Source of the DNA: Phycomyces nitens
Lineage: Eukaryota > Mucoromycota > Mucoromycetes > Mucorales > Phycomycetaceae
Length of the DNA stretch: 64,000 nucleotides
Reading direction: 5' to 3'
Assembly (NCBI GenBank): GCA_022702545.1
Contig: JAHRBC010000001.1
Location: 8,184,001-8,248,000, forward strand
Made by a program: the position numbers and the translations under genes. Position 1 is the first letter of the stretch, and each line of letters opens with the position of its first letter. Below are positions 36,878-49,610 of the stretch, piece after piece. The notes under the pieces are model-generated. The model saw nothing but the letters and a program-made list of their open reading frames with translations, made no database searches and was not told where the DNA came from.

Positions 36878-37370
36878 GGAAAATTTATATATGTATTTGG
36901 ATATGGCTAGTAAACCATAAAGAAAGAGAAAGAGAGAGAGAGAGGAAGGAGAGGAATAGAGACAAGGGGAAGAGAAGATATGAAGGTCCTAAGAGATGAT
37001 GTGCATAAGCGCATTTCCAGCCGCTGGGCTTCAAATGGCCAGACCTCCTCCCCGGTTGTAAAGCAAAGAAAGCAGTATTCGCCAGAATGCATGCTATTGC
37101 CACACGCGCCTGTACGTGCAAGGACAACGAAGCCAAATTGTGTCTTTGCTTTGGCTATCTTTCAATGTAAAGAGGGTACTTGTGGACTCTTGGCAAAAGA
37201 TCATTGCACCAAAATGTGTTTAGATGTGTTGGTTCAAGCTGGAATACTCCAAAAGAGAGATAATGATGAGAATTTGGAGCGGTTGGCATGACGGGTCTAT
37301 GTACCTTTAAGACAAAAAAGTGCTACTGAGACGAGACTGTCTCAATAAGTTTTTGACTCGTCTTTTGGTG

Positions 37371-37405
37371 TCCTCCCCCCCCCCCCCCTCCTCCTCCTCC
37401 CCCCT
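37371..37405. repeat. Homopyrimidine tract
   Basis: 35 nt of only C and T on the + strand, including a run of 14 C and CCT repeats. Mirror-like homopyrimidine runs can form triplex DNA. Confidence 0.85.
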
Positions 37406-37554
37406 GAGACACTGCCAAAAAGTGCCTCGGGCGGATGTTTAAACAAGTATAAAAATAATTCGGGTGGATCTTTAGTTTGCCCGCAAGGTTTGGGCTTAAT
37501 TGAGCCAGTGGCTCCCATGGAAACCAAAGTGCTGCACTCGTTCCATTCAAGGAT

Positions 37555-37607
37555 CACCACACGCACACGCGCACACACGCGCACACAAACACACACACGC
37601 ACACACA
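37555..37607. repeat. Alternating CA/CG dinucleotide tract
   Basis: An almost pure purine-pyrimidine alternating stretch (CACACGCACACGCGCACACA pattern), a typical Z-DNA-prone sequence. It lies about 450 bp upstream of the MYND gene start. Confidence 0.85.
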
Positions 37608-38060
37608 AAGCACCGTTGTGATTCCAAAAAAAAAAGATTGTATTACAACCAATTTGTTTTGTTTCAATTGTTTCATCTGATTCTAAAACTAATGAAATAA
37701 AACCCTATTAAATTCCTTCAAACCTCCGCTCCAAGACATATGGTGTCGCGTAGGCTGAAAAGTGACACGATTGCGGTGTCTCAATCTAACCCGAAACTGT
37801 ACAGTGCAGACAAGCGGGCAAGTACAACAAGCCTTGTTCATTATTGGAAATGTCGCAAGGAATCGACTGATTGCGGCACATGGCAGTTGGAGAAAGTGAC
37901 GCAAATTAGCGGTGGCTTGCGGTGATGTTTGGTGTGCACGTGATCGGCGTGTGTCATGACGTTGTTGGGCTGTGTTCGATTGGTTCAGCGGGAAAGAAAA
38001 AGGGATTGGAACAAAGTTGGCTTCGTCCTCTTTCTCTTTCCATTTCTTCATTAAATTGTA

Positions 38061-39481
38061 ATGCGTGAACCTAATCTGTCATTTCCTGCTCAAAGCAAGG
38101 CTGCCGTTTGCATTACATCCGCTCTTTATGATCGTCGTGCACTCGATTGCACTGCCACCCTACCACTCATTAACTCCCTGACGCACCTGTCTTATTTGAC
38201 GTCCACATCACCGCGCATCCGGGAGATTCTTTGTCTTGATGGTGGTTTGGAAAGACTAGTTCGTGTCCTATCACCTACAAATCCACAAACTGACCGTCGT
38301 AGTCTGTGGAAATGGTCGCTTGCATTCCAATGTGTAGTGAATGTGGGTGTTAGAGGCACTGAACAGATCAGGACCAAAGTAGTAGAGGCAGGGATGGTGC
38401 CGATAGTCCTGAGAGTACTTGAAAACTTTTTAAGGGCACTTGAAATTGTTCGTCAGGAAAATGAGCGCACCAAAGCAGCCCCCCCAGACCAATCTTTATT
38501 ACCTCCCCGTAGAATGTCTCTTCACTCATTGTCGTCGCTGCTCACAAGCGAACTAGATGGATTAGGTTGGTATTCCGACTAAACCTGCACACACTCTTTG
38601 TCAGCTGCTTACTAACAATGTCTCCCTTTTTTTCCCTCTATTTATTGTCGATTATCTCGTTAGTAACCCCTCCAATCAATACTGCCACCACTGTAACATC
38701 ACCCAAACCTCTCACCAATGCCCACAGCCGCATCATTCGCCGTGCACCTTACCCAAAGACGAGCTCTGAGCAGCGCCGTCGCAATCGTGTTACCCGTGAA
38801 TTACCACGCGCTGCTCCTACATGGCAAGATCCTCGTACACCTGATATCGATAATGTGTTTTATCGTGAAGAGGATATCTTGCTGTCCTTACAACTGCTGG
38901 CCTATCTATCAAAGTACCCTCATATCCGCAATCTTTTCCATACTGCATACGACCACAATGTATTCTCAGTAGTCGAAAGCTTCTGCCATCGACTTCACCC
39001 ATCTGGAATCCAGTATTGGGCCGGCGTTATTATGCGCAATGCATGTCGTAAGGACGAATCCCGCGGTGGTACCCGTCGTTGTGCCTATATGAACTGTGGA
39101 AAATGGGAGCGTCTTCCTCGTGAATTTGCAAAATGCCGTCGCTGTCGCAAGGCTAAATACTGCAGCAAAATATGTCAAAGTAAGGCATGGGGAGATGGAC
39201 ACCGCTGGTGGTGTGTAGAGCGAACCGCCATCCCTGGCTCCGGTCCAGGAACCGCCCCAACCAACTTAGCAACCACAACCACAAACATCACCACCACCAC
39301 AGCACAAGAAGTGGATACCCGTCGCAGTGTCCACGAAAATAATCAAGCAACCATTGTCGTCAATGAACTCACACTCCCTACACATGCTCATGATATAAGC
39401 CATATTGAGCCAGAACTTGGAGACCAGACAGGCACCGAAAGCAGGCTGCTCCCTGACATGGGGGTTCATATGGAGCTCTAA
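38061..39481 (+). CDS. MUB1: MYND zinc-finger protein, Mub1/SamB type
   Basis: Two exons (38061-38565, 38664-39481) give 440 residues. The N-terminal part is helical (CITSALYDRRALDCTATLPL, then LSYLTSTSPRIREILCLDGG), an Armadillo-like region also found in yeast Mub1 and Aspergillus SamB. A MYND finger lies at about residues 308-352: CAYMNC ... CRRCRKAKYCSKICQSKAW ... HRWWC, with all eight zinc ligands present. Mub1 is the partner of the Ubr2 ubiquitin ligase that degrades Rpn4; SamB affects fungal morphogenesis (family knowledge). The tail is Thr-rich and low complexity. The intron (98 nt) has a weak GTTGGT donor, but only this join (TTA G|TA ACC) keeps frame. Confidence 0.88.
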
Positions 39482-39741
39482 ACATCTTCTTATTATTATT
39501 ATTTTTTGTATTCCATTGCACTGCTACATAATTATTGCATTCTACACGTCCATTTTGCATTGCTACCCTTATATTCTTATTCATACACACACTTACACAC
39601 ACACACATCTTATTATATATATATATATAAACAATGATTCTTTTTGTCTTTTACTATCTTGTCCGTATGATGACATCACGTGCTCAGGTTGTATAGAGCT
39701 TTGTGTGTGTCTCTTTCTGTAGTACTCATTTCCTTTCACTT

Positions 39742-42700
39742 ATGCCTGACAAACCTTTACCAGTGCCTCTCTCACCACTCTTGGGAAATCCCACATCCCC
39801 ATCCCCGCGAGAGTACATTGCCCGCTCACTCTCGCCTCTAATCGCAATCGCAGCTAGTCCCGACGCAGATGAGATTTGCCAAAGTAATCATATCCCATCC
39901 TTCGCCGACTTTATCAAGCCATTTGGAGACCATGTCCAAGGAAGAGGTGTGAAATTAAAAAAAAAACACACACACACACACAGTAAACTAGGGATGCTAA
40001 TTCCCATGTATTAGTCACTCCTCGCGATTCACAAGGCACACCATATGCCATTGATAATTTCTGTGTACGCTTCAAAGCTATCGATAAACTCGACGAACCA
40101 AACCATCGCGCACTGATGGACGTGATGGATGACCATGTGAGAGCATGTGGATCAGATCCTGCTGCTAGTGATATAGTTCATATCAAGTCCCGCAGCGATG
40201 TTAATGACAGCTACCTCGACAGTAAGCTTCCATAGCTTGTTTGTAAAAACCTTTTTGGCTCATGAGTTATGTAGCTTCTTTGGACCAGCTTATGCCTTGG
40301 TATGCAGATTTCAAACACATGATGCTCTCACTTCGTGGAATCACTGAGCATGAAACCTTTGATCATCCTGTCGCTGTCCTTATTGTCATCTCCTCAGCAA
40401 ACCCAGACCCAATGAGCACCATAATGCAGCTCTATAATCCCAATGTTCCTTCTTTTACTATTGACAAACCCTATGTTGACCCCAATATTCTTCGCTTCTA
40501 TGTTCTGCTCCATGACCCGCAGCAGACAACTCTCGAGCAGTAAGCCAAGGACTATTGTTGACATATAGGCAGCTACAGATTAATCCACTCTTCAATTCAT
40601 ATAGATCTCAAATAGTGTTTGATAAGATGAAAAAGACGTTTGGATTGCATTGCCATTTGCTAAAGCTCAACTCACGCCCACCACCCTCTGATTTATTTGA
40701 GGATTCTATTCAACACATGGATGAAAACAATGCTATCCGTGACATTTGGTCTCAACTGCCAACCTCTCTCAATATCGAATCTCGGCTCCAAGCGCGCACC
40801 AGCACCCTGGCTGGCCCGGAGCTCCTCTCTCCCAACAGCTCCTCTTTCTCAACACCTCTTTCACCTTCACCATCGGGACATCGACGATCCAACTCGGCAT
40901 CCTCCAACACTAATAGCTTTACGGCACCTACTCATGGCACTAATCTCCAGAACGGACCTCTTGATATGACTAGTCCACTAGAGGATGGTACAAGGATGCC
41001 TACTCATGACATGCATCTCATTGGTAGCGCAGCCTCACCAGCCATGCAGTATGGGCGCTGTTTGACTGTTGATGATGTCCAGAATACCCAATTGATGGTC
41101 AAGGAGCTTGTTGTTCAAAGCCTTGTGCCGTTTATGGAACGCAATGTCCAGCATTGGAACGAACAAGTTGCTTCTGCACGACGAGGAATTACTGGGCGTG
41201 TATTTGGAGCCGGACGTCGGTTCTTTGGTACATCTTCTCGTACCTCTTCACCTCAGTCTATCCAAAGTATTCCTGCCACAGGGCCCAATACGCCGGTTGG
41301 CACAAACACCTTGACGATGTATGTAGGTCTTCTACGTCCGTCATATCATCCTTGCTTCTCTTTGATGCTTATACTCATCCGATCACAGATTTCCTTATGC
41401 TGCGCCTGAAGCCCAGATGCGGAAGCTGGCAGACTATGCGTTTATGTTGCGAGACTTTAAATTTGCACATGCCATCTACGACAATGTCCGTCGTGATTAT
41501 GCCACAGAAAAGGCTTATAAATACCATGCTGGTACACAGGTTAGTGTCATACATGAAAGTAACATATTGTTTTATCTGATAAATTGGTGTCTCAGGAAAT
41601 GATTGGAGTCTGCCAGCTCATGCTGAATCAACCGTTGACCAATAAACTCGATGTCGATCGCAACTTTGAGCTTGCTGTCCAACAGTACCTTGGCCGCTGT
41701 CGATCTTCCTTCCATGCCACACGCACAACCATCATGTACTATGAGCTGCTCAAAGCACGTCGGATGTGGAAGGAGGTTCCTACAGCACTTGTGAGAATGA
41801 CGGGTGAGGATTCTGACTTGCGCTCAGCTCTGTTCCTGGAGCAAGCAGCCCATTGCTTCTTGCGTGCACCTAGCCCAATGGTCAGAAAGTATGGCTTCCA
41901 TCTTGTTATGGCTGGGCACCGTTATGGAAAGGCATCTCAGGTAAGTCATAAGAGGCAATTAGCCAACCGAATACTCATCAACCATCAGCGTCAACATGCT
42001 TTTCGATGTTACAAACTTGCTGCCTACATTGTGGAAGGCCAAGAGTGGTCAGTGGCAAAGAGTCACATTCAGTTTGCACTTGGTAGACAGGCATTCCATC
42101 TCGGACAACTGGAAGATGCTGTCAAATATTTCACCAATGTGTTGGCGGATGCTAAGCAGATGCCTCAGCAACAGGCAGCACATATCCGAGAATTCCTGTT
42201 CATTTATCGTGTAAGCAATCCATGAGACATGAATATAGCTATAGACCAGTAAAACTAAACCGAGACACGAATAGCAATATACCACACAAGCAGGAATTGA
42301 TCCTCTCAAGGAGTCCCTACCTCACCTTTCATTGCCTGTGATTGATGATAACGCCACACATGTAACACTGTCCAATACTCAGTCCAACACGGGCGACAAT
42401 CAAGAAGAATGGTCGACCATGGAAATCGAACTACTCGAAGAGAGTATTGCAAAGGGTTATATTGCCGGATCAAAAAAGGCACTGGCAATACAACAACAAG
42501 ATGATCAGCGTCCTATTTGTGCAGTAGGAGGTAAGAGTGGTGGTATAGATAGATAGATGCATTTATAAATACAGTCTGCTCATCACTCTATATTCAAATC
42601 AACAGAGCCATTTCTGGTTCACATTAGTCTCTTTAACCCTTTGCAAGTAGCCATCACTCTCAGCCAGCTTATCCTTGGCTGCAAACATCGGGAATCGTTG

Positions 42701-45224
42701 CAGCATAATACAGATGCTTCCACAGAATCCGATAATGAGCCCATGATCTATGGTACTCAGATTGAAGGCACAGACATGTATGCCTTTGATGATTTTGAAC
42801 TGGAAAAAGTGACAGAGATATACCTTGAGCCTTTAGAGAAGAGGATGGTATGAGCAGCTAGACAGCATATTTGACTCGCCCCGTTTGCTAATTCGATATT
42901 TTGAATGTCTTTAGATTAGTTTGGCCATTATACCACGCCGTGAGGGCTCTATTGCTGTCAAGGGCCTTCATTATACATTCAATGATCTCGTCCATACCTT
43001 TAAACCTTTCCATAAGAAAGGAAAGCGTTTGCACAGCACACGAGAGCAGCTGATGACACCTGTATATGCAGTAGACCATACCCTTGATATAATCGTTACT
43101 TCCCCCATGCCACTCTTAGATCTTGCATTCCACGGGATACCTGAAACCATATTGTCAGGCGAGCTTGTTCAGGCTGTCTTGGAGATCAATAACAAGGGCA
43201 ACAAGGGAATGACAGCCCTGAGACTAAAATCAAGTCACCCAAGTTTCATTTGTATTGGTAATCCAGAAGAAATGGACAAGCATGTGTATGGTGAGTGAAT
43301 GGCTGTATACATGGCAACAGGATAGAATAAGGAGTCTTATGATTGTAATGTATCTTGTAGCAGGTGAACCAGATTCAAAAACTCAAACAGAGGAAGAGAT
43401 CCAGTTTGATAATCTTTTATTTGACTCGAGTGTGATTTCTGTACCCCTTCCGGCCGAAGGTGGTGGCCAGAGCAATGAGAGAGGTGTAGTGAGTCCAGGA
43501 AAGACTACCTTGGTCCCACTGTGGATCAGAGGAGATCGTATTGGAAAACATACTTTCAAGTTTCTGTTTTCCTATCAGTCAGAGGTTTGTTTATTTATTT
43601 ATTTACTACAAGATTTGTTGTTAATCAAAAAAATACACGAGATATTCAATATATACATGCCATTGCTTTACTAATAAGACATGTCACACGCGCTAGGAAG
43701 GTAACGGTGCAATTGCCCATCGTACATTGCGTTATACAGTCAACCTTCAGGTCCTTCCTTCTCTCAAGATCAATGCCTTTACGCGTCCAAGCACGACTGC
43801 TGTGAACGAATATATTCTTGGCATTGAGGTATGCATTGGATCTCATAAGCTACAACCCCATGCTGACACCTTTTTTTTGTGTCTTAGATTGAGAACCTTC
43901 AGGTGGCAGCCAACTTCCAATTGAACCAAATATCTGCAACTAGTCCAGTATGGACCATTACACCACTGAGTATCAACACAGATTCTCCGTAGGTTGATCT
44001 CTATTGGGGTCAAACACATGCTGACATCCTGGTCTCTTTTTTTTTCTAGACAAGATATCCAGGCAAAAACTGCCATCCCACCCAGGCAAACTACCTTTGC
44101 TTATTATAAAATTCAAAAGAAGACCAAACAAGCAGACCAGTCTCTTTGTCCTGAGGCATGGACTTCTTCTGCACTCGAGGCCTTGCTTAATAACATAGAG
44201 TATCGCGAACCACCCCCGTCTGTTGACCTGCACGTCAGCAAACTTTCTTTTGTAAGTGCATACTCATGGCTGTCTGGCTGAATCAAGCGACTTATAAACA
44301 TGCAATTAGAGAGACACCGTGATTCCATTCAATACAGTCCCCCTAAAGACCTTTGCACTAAACTCTCGGATGCACTGGCGTAACTCAAATCTCCAGAGCC
44401 AGTTCCCAAACATTTCTCCAGAGAAATATAGTGCAATGTTTACATTGTATAATTCGAGTGATGTTGACCTTACGATCTACTGGAATATCCCAAATATGAA
44501 ACGGCATGGTCATCATTATATTATCGGCGTTAATCTTGGCATTGTACAGAATCCGTTCCAGGGACAAGTTACAGCGTCCAAAGGTAACTCGGGCCGAACC
44601 ATGTTTGAACAGACTGCCAAGGAGCGAGCAACTCTCTTGTCTAGCTTGACCAAGAATAAGATACTCAAGGACGAGAGTCCGATCAAACTCATGGTCAAGG
44701 CTAATGATGCCGTTCACCATGACTTTGAAGAAGAAGGGTAAGTTTGCCAAGTAATTAATTAATTTTTATTTAAAAAATGGTTTCTAAATAAAAAATAACA
44801 TAGACTTTTGGGAGTTCCTGTGGATATTATCCTCAAGAATTGCTCATGGAACAAAACCGCCACATATACGCTCGAACTCATGTCCTGGACAGAGAACAAA
44901 GTAGCCCAATCACAGAAAAGGCATGTAGCTAATAGGACATGCTGTGGGTGTCTCCTTGACTAACGTACTATGTTTAGTGCTAAACCAACTCTGAATATTC
45001 ACCCTTTCCATTGGACAGGTGCTACAGTATTTACGGGTACTTTGCACCCAGACGAGGCTAACACATTAGAAGCCCAGGCTATCTTTCAGCTTCCAGGTGT
45101 CTATGATGTCAATCGTTGGAAACTAACCGTAGAGACCTCCAACTACAAGGATGAGCACCCTGAAAGCACCGGCTATTTTGTTCAGTGGCCAAGTTTGCCT
45201 CAGATTGTTACCATTATAAACTAG
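39742..45224 (+). CDS. TRS85: TRAPP complex subunit TRAPPC8/Trs85
   Basis: Large TRAPP subunit acting in ER-Golgi traffic and autophagy as part of a Rab (Ypt1) exchange factor. Seventeen exons (39742-39946, 40015-40221, 40275-40539, 40605-41318, 41389-41539, 41596-41940, 41989-42208, 42291-42530, 42606-42847, 42915-43290, 43364-43584, 43697-43828, 43888-43988, 44050-44251, 44310-44737, 44804-44920, 44978-45224) give 1470 residues, near the human length. Recognised stretches are FADFIKPFGDHVQGR, FPYAAPEAQMRKLADYAFML-RDFKFAHAIYD, FLEQAAHCFL and VHISLFNPLQVAITL. The N-half is TPR-like and the C-half consists of beta-sandwich domains. A Ser-rich insert lies at about residues 260-310. Oddities: a GC-AG intron (44921-44977), a NAGNAG acceptor at 43358-43363, and a stopless 48-nt intron (41941-41988). 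The exon 7 donor is the least certain join. Confidence 0.92.
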
Positions 45225-45377
45225 ATGTGTATTTACTATGGTATAACCCCAATCCACCCACACCTTCTTCTTCTTTTTTTTAATAAACCACAAAGAAAAT
45301 AATAATAATATTTTGATCAAGATATTACATGTTTATTGAGAAATATACGCATCTTCATGTAGTCTCTTGCTCCTAAT

Positions 45378-48300
45378 TTACAATACGCTTTCATTGACTG
45401 GAGCTAGCCATGCGTCTGGTGTACTGCCACTGACAAGAGCAGCACGTAGAACATCCCATATGGTTTTTGCATAGACAATCTCAATTTCATTTTGAACCTT
45501 GTCAGGTATATCGTTTGTAACATCTCTCTTATTGCGGTAGGGCAAGATGATTTTGGTGATACCTGCTCGATGAGCCGAAATGACCTTTTCCTTGATTCCG
45601 CCTACTGGCAAGACTTGTCCACGGAGAGAGATCTCTCCGGTCATTGCAGTGGTAGTTGGTATGGTGTGTCGAGAAAACAGAGATACCAGAGCACTGACAA
45701 GGGTAATGCCTGTCATTAAGGTGAGTTGCATATTCTTTAAAGGTTCAATATTACCCGCACTCGGTCCGTCTTTGGGTACTGAGCCATTTGGAACATGGAT
45801 GTGTACGTCGCATTGGTTCATAATGTTGATATTCTTTCCAGAACCAAGTTTGAGAACCTCGGCATGGGCCTTTACCCAGCTCAGGGCAATATTGGCAGAT
45901 TCCTTGATAACTTCTCCCAAAGAGCCTACAAATAAATGATTCAAGAATATTTATAGTGTAAATATGTGTATACATTACACAAAACCTGTTTACCTGTCAA
46001 TTGGAGTTTCCCAGTACCGGGCATCTTTGTGGCCTCGATAAATAGAATACCGCCTTGTCCACTTCCAGAGTAGGCCAAACCAGTAGCGATTCCAGGCTGC
46101 GAATCTCTTTCTGCAACCTCCTTCTCAAACATCGGTGGCTAGAACAAATTGATAAATTAACGAAATTCTAAAAGCATTGGATTATATAAACTCACGCCTA
46201 AAAGAGTCTCTAGATCATCCAGTTGAATGTGTGAGCGATAATGCTGCTCTTTTCCAGACTCCTTGAGGTGAACCAGGTCAACACATTTTGCACGGACAAG
46301 GGTGGCTATCTTGCGCTCGAGTTGGCGGACACCACTTTCACGAGTGTAATTTTCTGCCAATTTGAACAGAACGGCATCACTTATTGTGATTTGACCTGGA
46401 TCCATGCCATGTTCCCTTGTTTGCTTTGGGAGGAGGTGAGCTTTGGCAATATGAAGTTTCTCATCAAATGTGTAGCCATGGAGCTGTATAATCTCCATAC
46501 GATCCACCAGAGGTTCCGGGATAGTGTCCAGTGAATTTGCCGTAGCAATCACGAGAACATTGGACAGATCAAACGGCATGTTTAGATAGTGATCAGAGAA
46601 TGTGTTGTTTTGTTCAGGGTCCAGAATCTCCAATAATGCAGCAGCTACAATGGATTTGAGATCATTAGAATCAAGGGCTGGCTATTGAATTGAATGCTTT
46701 ATTTAAAAAAAAGAGAGTGCAAACCTGGATTTCCATGGTTGGAAGTCTGTCCAAGTTTATCGATTTCATCTAGAGACCGAGTTGATTAATTTCTGATTGA
46801 TTATAGAACAAACAATACCTAGAAGGAAAAGGGGGTTGTTTACACCACATTTGCGAAGACCTTGTATTATGAGTCCTGGCATGGCACCTACATAGGTACG
46901 ACGATGTCCTCTAAAGTAACATTTCATCTTTAGCTTCTAAACCTAGTGTATTTTTAAGCAATTCTTACCGCATGTCTGCTTCATCGTGAACTCCACCAAG
47001 AGATATGCGATGAAACTCTCGTGAAAGGGAAATAGCAATTGACTTTCCAAGGGATGTTTTTCCTACGCCAGGCTACATAAATGAATCAATAAATACAGGT
47101 CCCAAGAACAATGCTCATCATAATAACATACTGGTCCAACAAAACATAGAATCGGAGCCTTTAGATCGCCCTTGAGCTTTGTCACGCACAAATACTCGAT
47201 AATTCTCTTTTTTACATGCTCTAGGCTATTTAAAAACAATGTTATGCGCATTATAGTTTAATATTCCACGAATTCGTATCTATTATTTTGCAACCTACCC
47301 AAAGTGATCTTGGTTCAATTGATGTGTGGCTCGTCGAATGTCCAGGACAGACTCTGATGTATTACTCCATGGCAAGTCTGTAACCCATTCTAGGTAATTG
47401 CGACTGACTGCCCATTCTGTTGATGTAGGATGTAGCTGTTTGATACGCTTAAGCTCTCTGCGTGCCACCTTTAATGGCTCTTCAGGAAGTCTGGCTTCAA
47501 TCAATCGACGGTTCAATCGTTCCAATTCATCCTCCTCTTTGTCGTCGACTGGTTGGGAGCCCTGTATTTCACTTTTCACTTCGTCAAGCTAGTTATATAT
47601 ATATATATATATATAAGAAAGCAGCTCTATTCTGGTCAATTTACTATTCCAAAAACACTACTAAACTGATATCCACAATACCTGCTGGCGAAGGTAGAAC
47701 TCTCGTTGCTTTTGAGTGAGGTTTGTCTCGATACCTGAATGTATCTTTTTTGATATTTGAAGAACCTGAGGCAGTCTCACGTATTAATTGGTTTGAATGA
47801 TATATTGGCTTGATTGTCCTACTAACATTTAACTGACGGGTAATCCAGGTCGATGCCATCTCAAGACGCTCTTTTGGATCAGCTGTAGAAAGCATCATGA
47901 GACGCTCTTCAAACGTAGTCTCGATCATAGAAACAACCATATCTGCCAGAGCAGGCACAGGCACAGTGTTTATGATATTTACGAGCTGTTTGGTCAAACT
48001 CTCGGGTATACACAAAGTCTGCATACGTGTAGCAAAGCTACGACAGAGTGCCTTGAAAACAACCATTTCTTCATTATAGGAACTCTTTGGTTCCTCCAGG
48101 TACTCTACATCTGCTACCCATATGGCGTCACTGTCCTGATTATATTCTTGGACTCTGAACCGTTTTCCACCTTCGATAAATACACCAAAGATATCCGCGT
48201 CGAGTCTCTGTATCCTTATGATGGTCCCTGTACACCCAAACGCATAGAGTCTTTTACGTTTTCCATGTGGTACAAGGGAGTCTACGTCCTCGGTTTGGTT

Positions 48301-48603
48301 CTCATCGTTGTTCTCCGGATCATTTGATGGAGGTACAAAAGAAATTGGAGCAAGAGATGCTTGACACGTCTCATCTGTTTCGCCTGAAGAGTCTCTATCC
48401 TTGAGCACGTTGGGGTCCTTTTTTAGACTCTTTAGGGGAACACATGCGATATGAAGCTTAACACCTTGTCGTGTGGCAATGGAGTGTCGTTTGATAATTT
48501 TTGCTGCCTCAGCTCCACGCAAAACGACACGAAGAACTACATGAGGTAGGAGAACCTTGCGTTCAAGAGGGATAATGGTGAGATCTGCAGGTAGGTTCGC
48601 CAT
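45378..48603 (-). CDS. LONP2: Lon protease, peroxisomal (LONP2) type
   Basis: ATP-dependent AAA+ serine protease. Eleven exons (47827-48603, 47682-47765, 47299-47588, 47132-47225, 46969-47072, 46819-46910, 46725-46769, 46196-46644, 45994-46138, 45755-45925, 45378-45709) give 860 residues. The N-terminal LON substrate domain begins [20 protein letters not shown], without a mitochondrial presequence. [20 protein letters not shown] leads the AAA module: Walker [22 protein letters not shown], Walker B FLLDEIDK. The catalytic dyad is Ser749 in KDGPSAG and Lys790 in GGIKEK. Length and lack of presequence point to the peroxisomal paralogue. It ends in Ser-Val-Leu, not the usual SKL peroxisome signal. 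Intron 2 contains a (TA)n tract. Confidence 0.93.
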
Positions 48604-49610
48604 TGGGATAGTGTGGGGTAAAAGTGGGGAATGAAGTACAAGTGAAAGAAAGAAGTAAATCTGCTGTTTTTATTTTCTGCTCAAGAGTAATGATGCATGT
48701 GAACATGTCTCACGCATTTTTCCCTTGCTTTTTCTCACCTTGAACCTGCCATCCCACCCCCACACTCTTGAGTCGCACATCAAACGACGGCCTAGACAAA
48801 CCCCTCGTTTTTTCCCATCACTATAGAACAAGGTTTGTGTTCGTATTCATGCATTACACCAGACAGGGCTTTAAGAGAGTCAGGCCATATTAAAGGGGAC
48901 AAAGGTGTCCAAGTAAATGCTGTCCAGAGTGCCTGGGCTTCTCTTTTCTTGGGTTGGCATTCTTGTGAATATAAAATAGCCAACTTTTGTATTGGTTATA
49001 ATAATAATAATAAAAATGGGGGCTTGAGAATATCATTACGAGACAGTCTTGTAGGCATGACAACAACATGATAAAACCAGCAAGCAGCTGTTTGAGATGC
49101 ACTTTTTTTTTATAATAGTTCAAATAATATCATTTTGGCCCATGATACTCGACGAGCAAAAGATGTAGACTAATTCTAAAAAGAAAACTGGCTAAATTTT
49201 ATATTACATTGTTTCAATTCTAGTAAATATCCCTATTCTAAACAACTGGGCCATATTACACTCTTTCTTTTTCACTATATATATATATTCATTTAACCAC
49301 CAGTAAGTATTGTGGTATGTCAATTGTCCGCCTTTTACACTTTTTTTCTTAACTCTCATTTAGATGGTTACTATTTCACACATCTTTAATCAATCTATTT
49401 GTTCCCGCAACAGTCTAAATCAACCTGGCCATTGTGCTAATATAAGAATCTCAAAAGTTACATATGACTTGCGAGCGCTTATCTAATTTGTTTTAAATTT
49501 AGAACCATATATGGAAAATGTGCTTTAAACAATTTCAGAAATATTTTATGGTCATAAAATACATCTTGTACACATGCAATTTTTATTTTATTTTTACTTA
49601 TTTGTTTCTC
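48604..49610. other. Intergenic region upstream of Lon
   Basis: 1 kb holding the Lon promoter and the branching-enzyme 3' flank. AT-rich with an (ATA)n run near 49000-49014. No gene is recognised. Confidence 0.5.

Larger units (their letters stand above)
36878..38060. other. Divergent intergenic region with homopyrimidine and CA/CG tracts
   Basis: 1.2 kb between NHA1 and the MYND gene, transcribed away from each other. It holds a C/T-only tract (37371-37405) and an alternating CA/CG tract (about 37555-37607). Small open frames exist on both strands around 36900-37290, but none looks like a known protein. Confidence 0.5.

Noticed and set aside
36980..37291. 103-codon + strand frame and the opposing minus-strand frame near the NHA1 promoter
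   Set aside because: No recognisable domain, overlapping frames on both strands, and a position within a promoter region.
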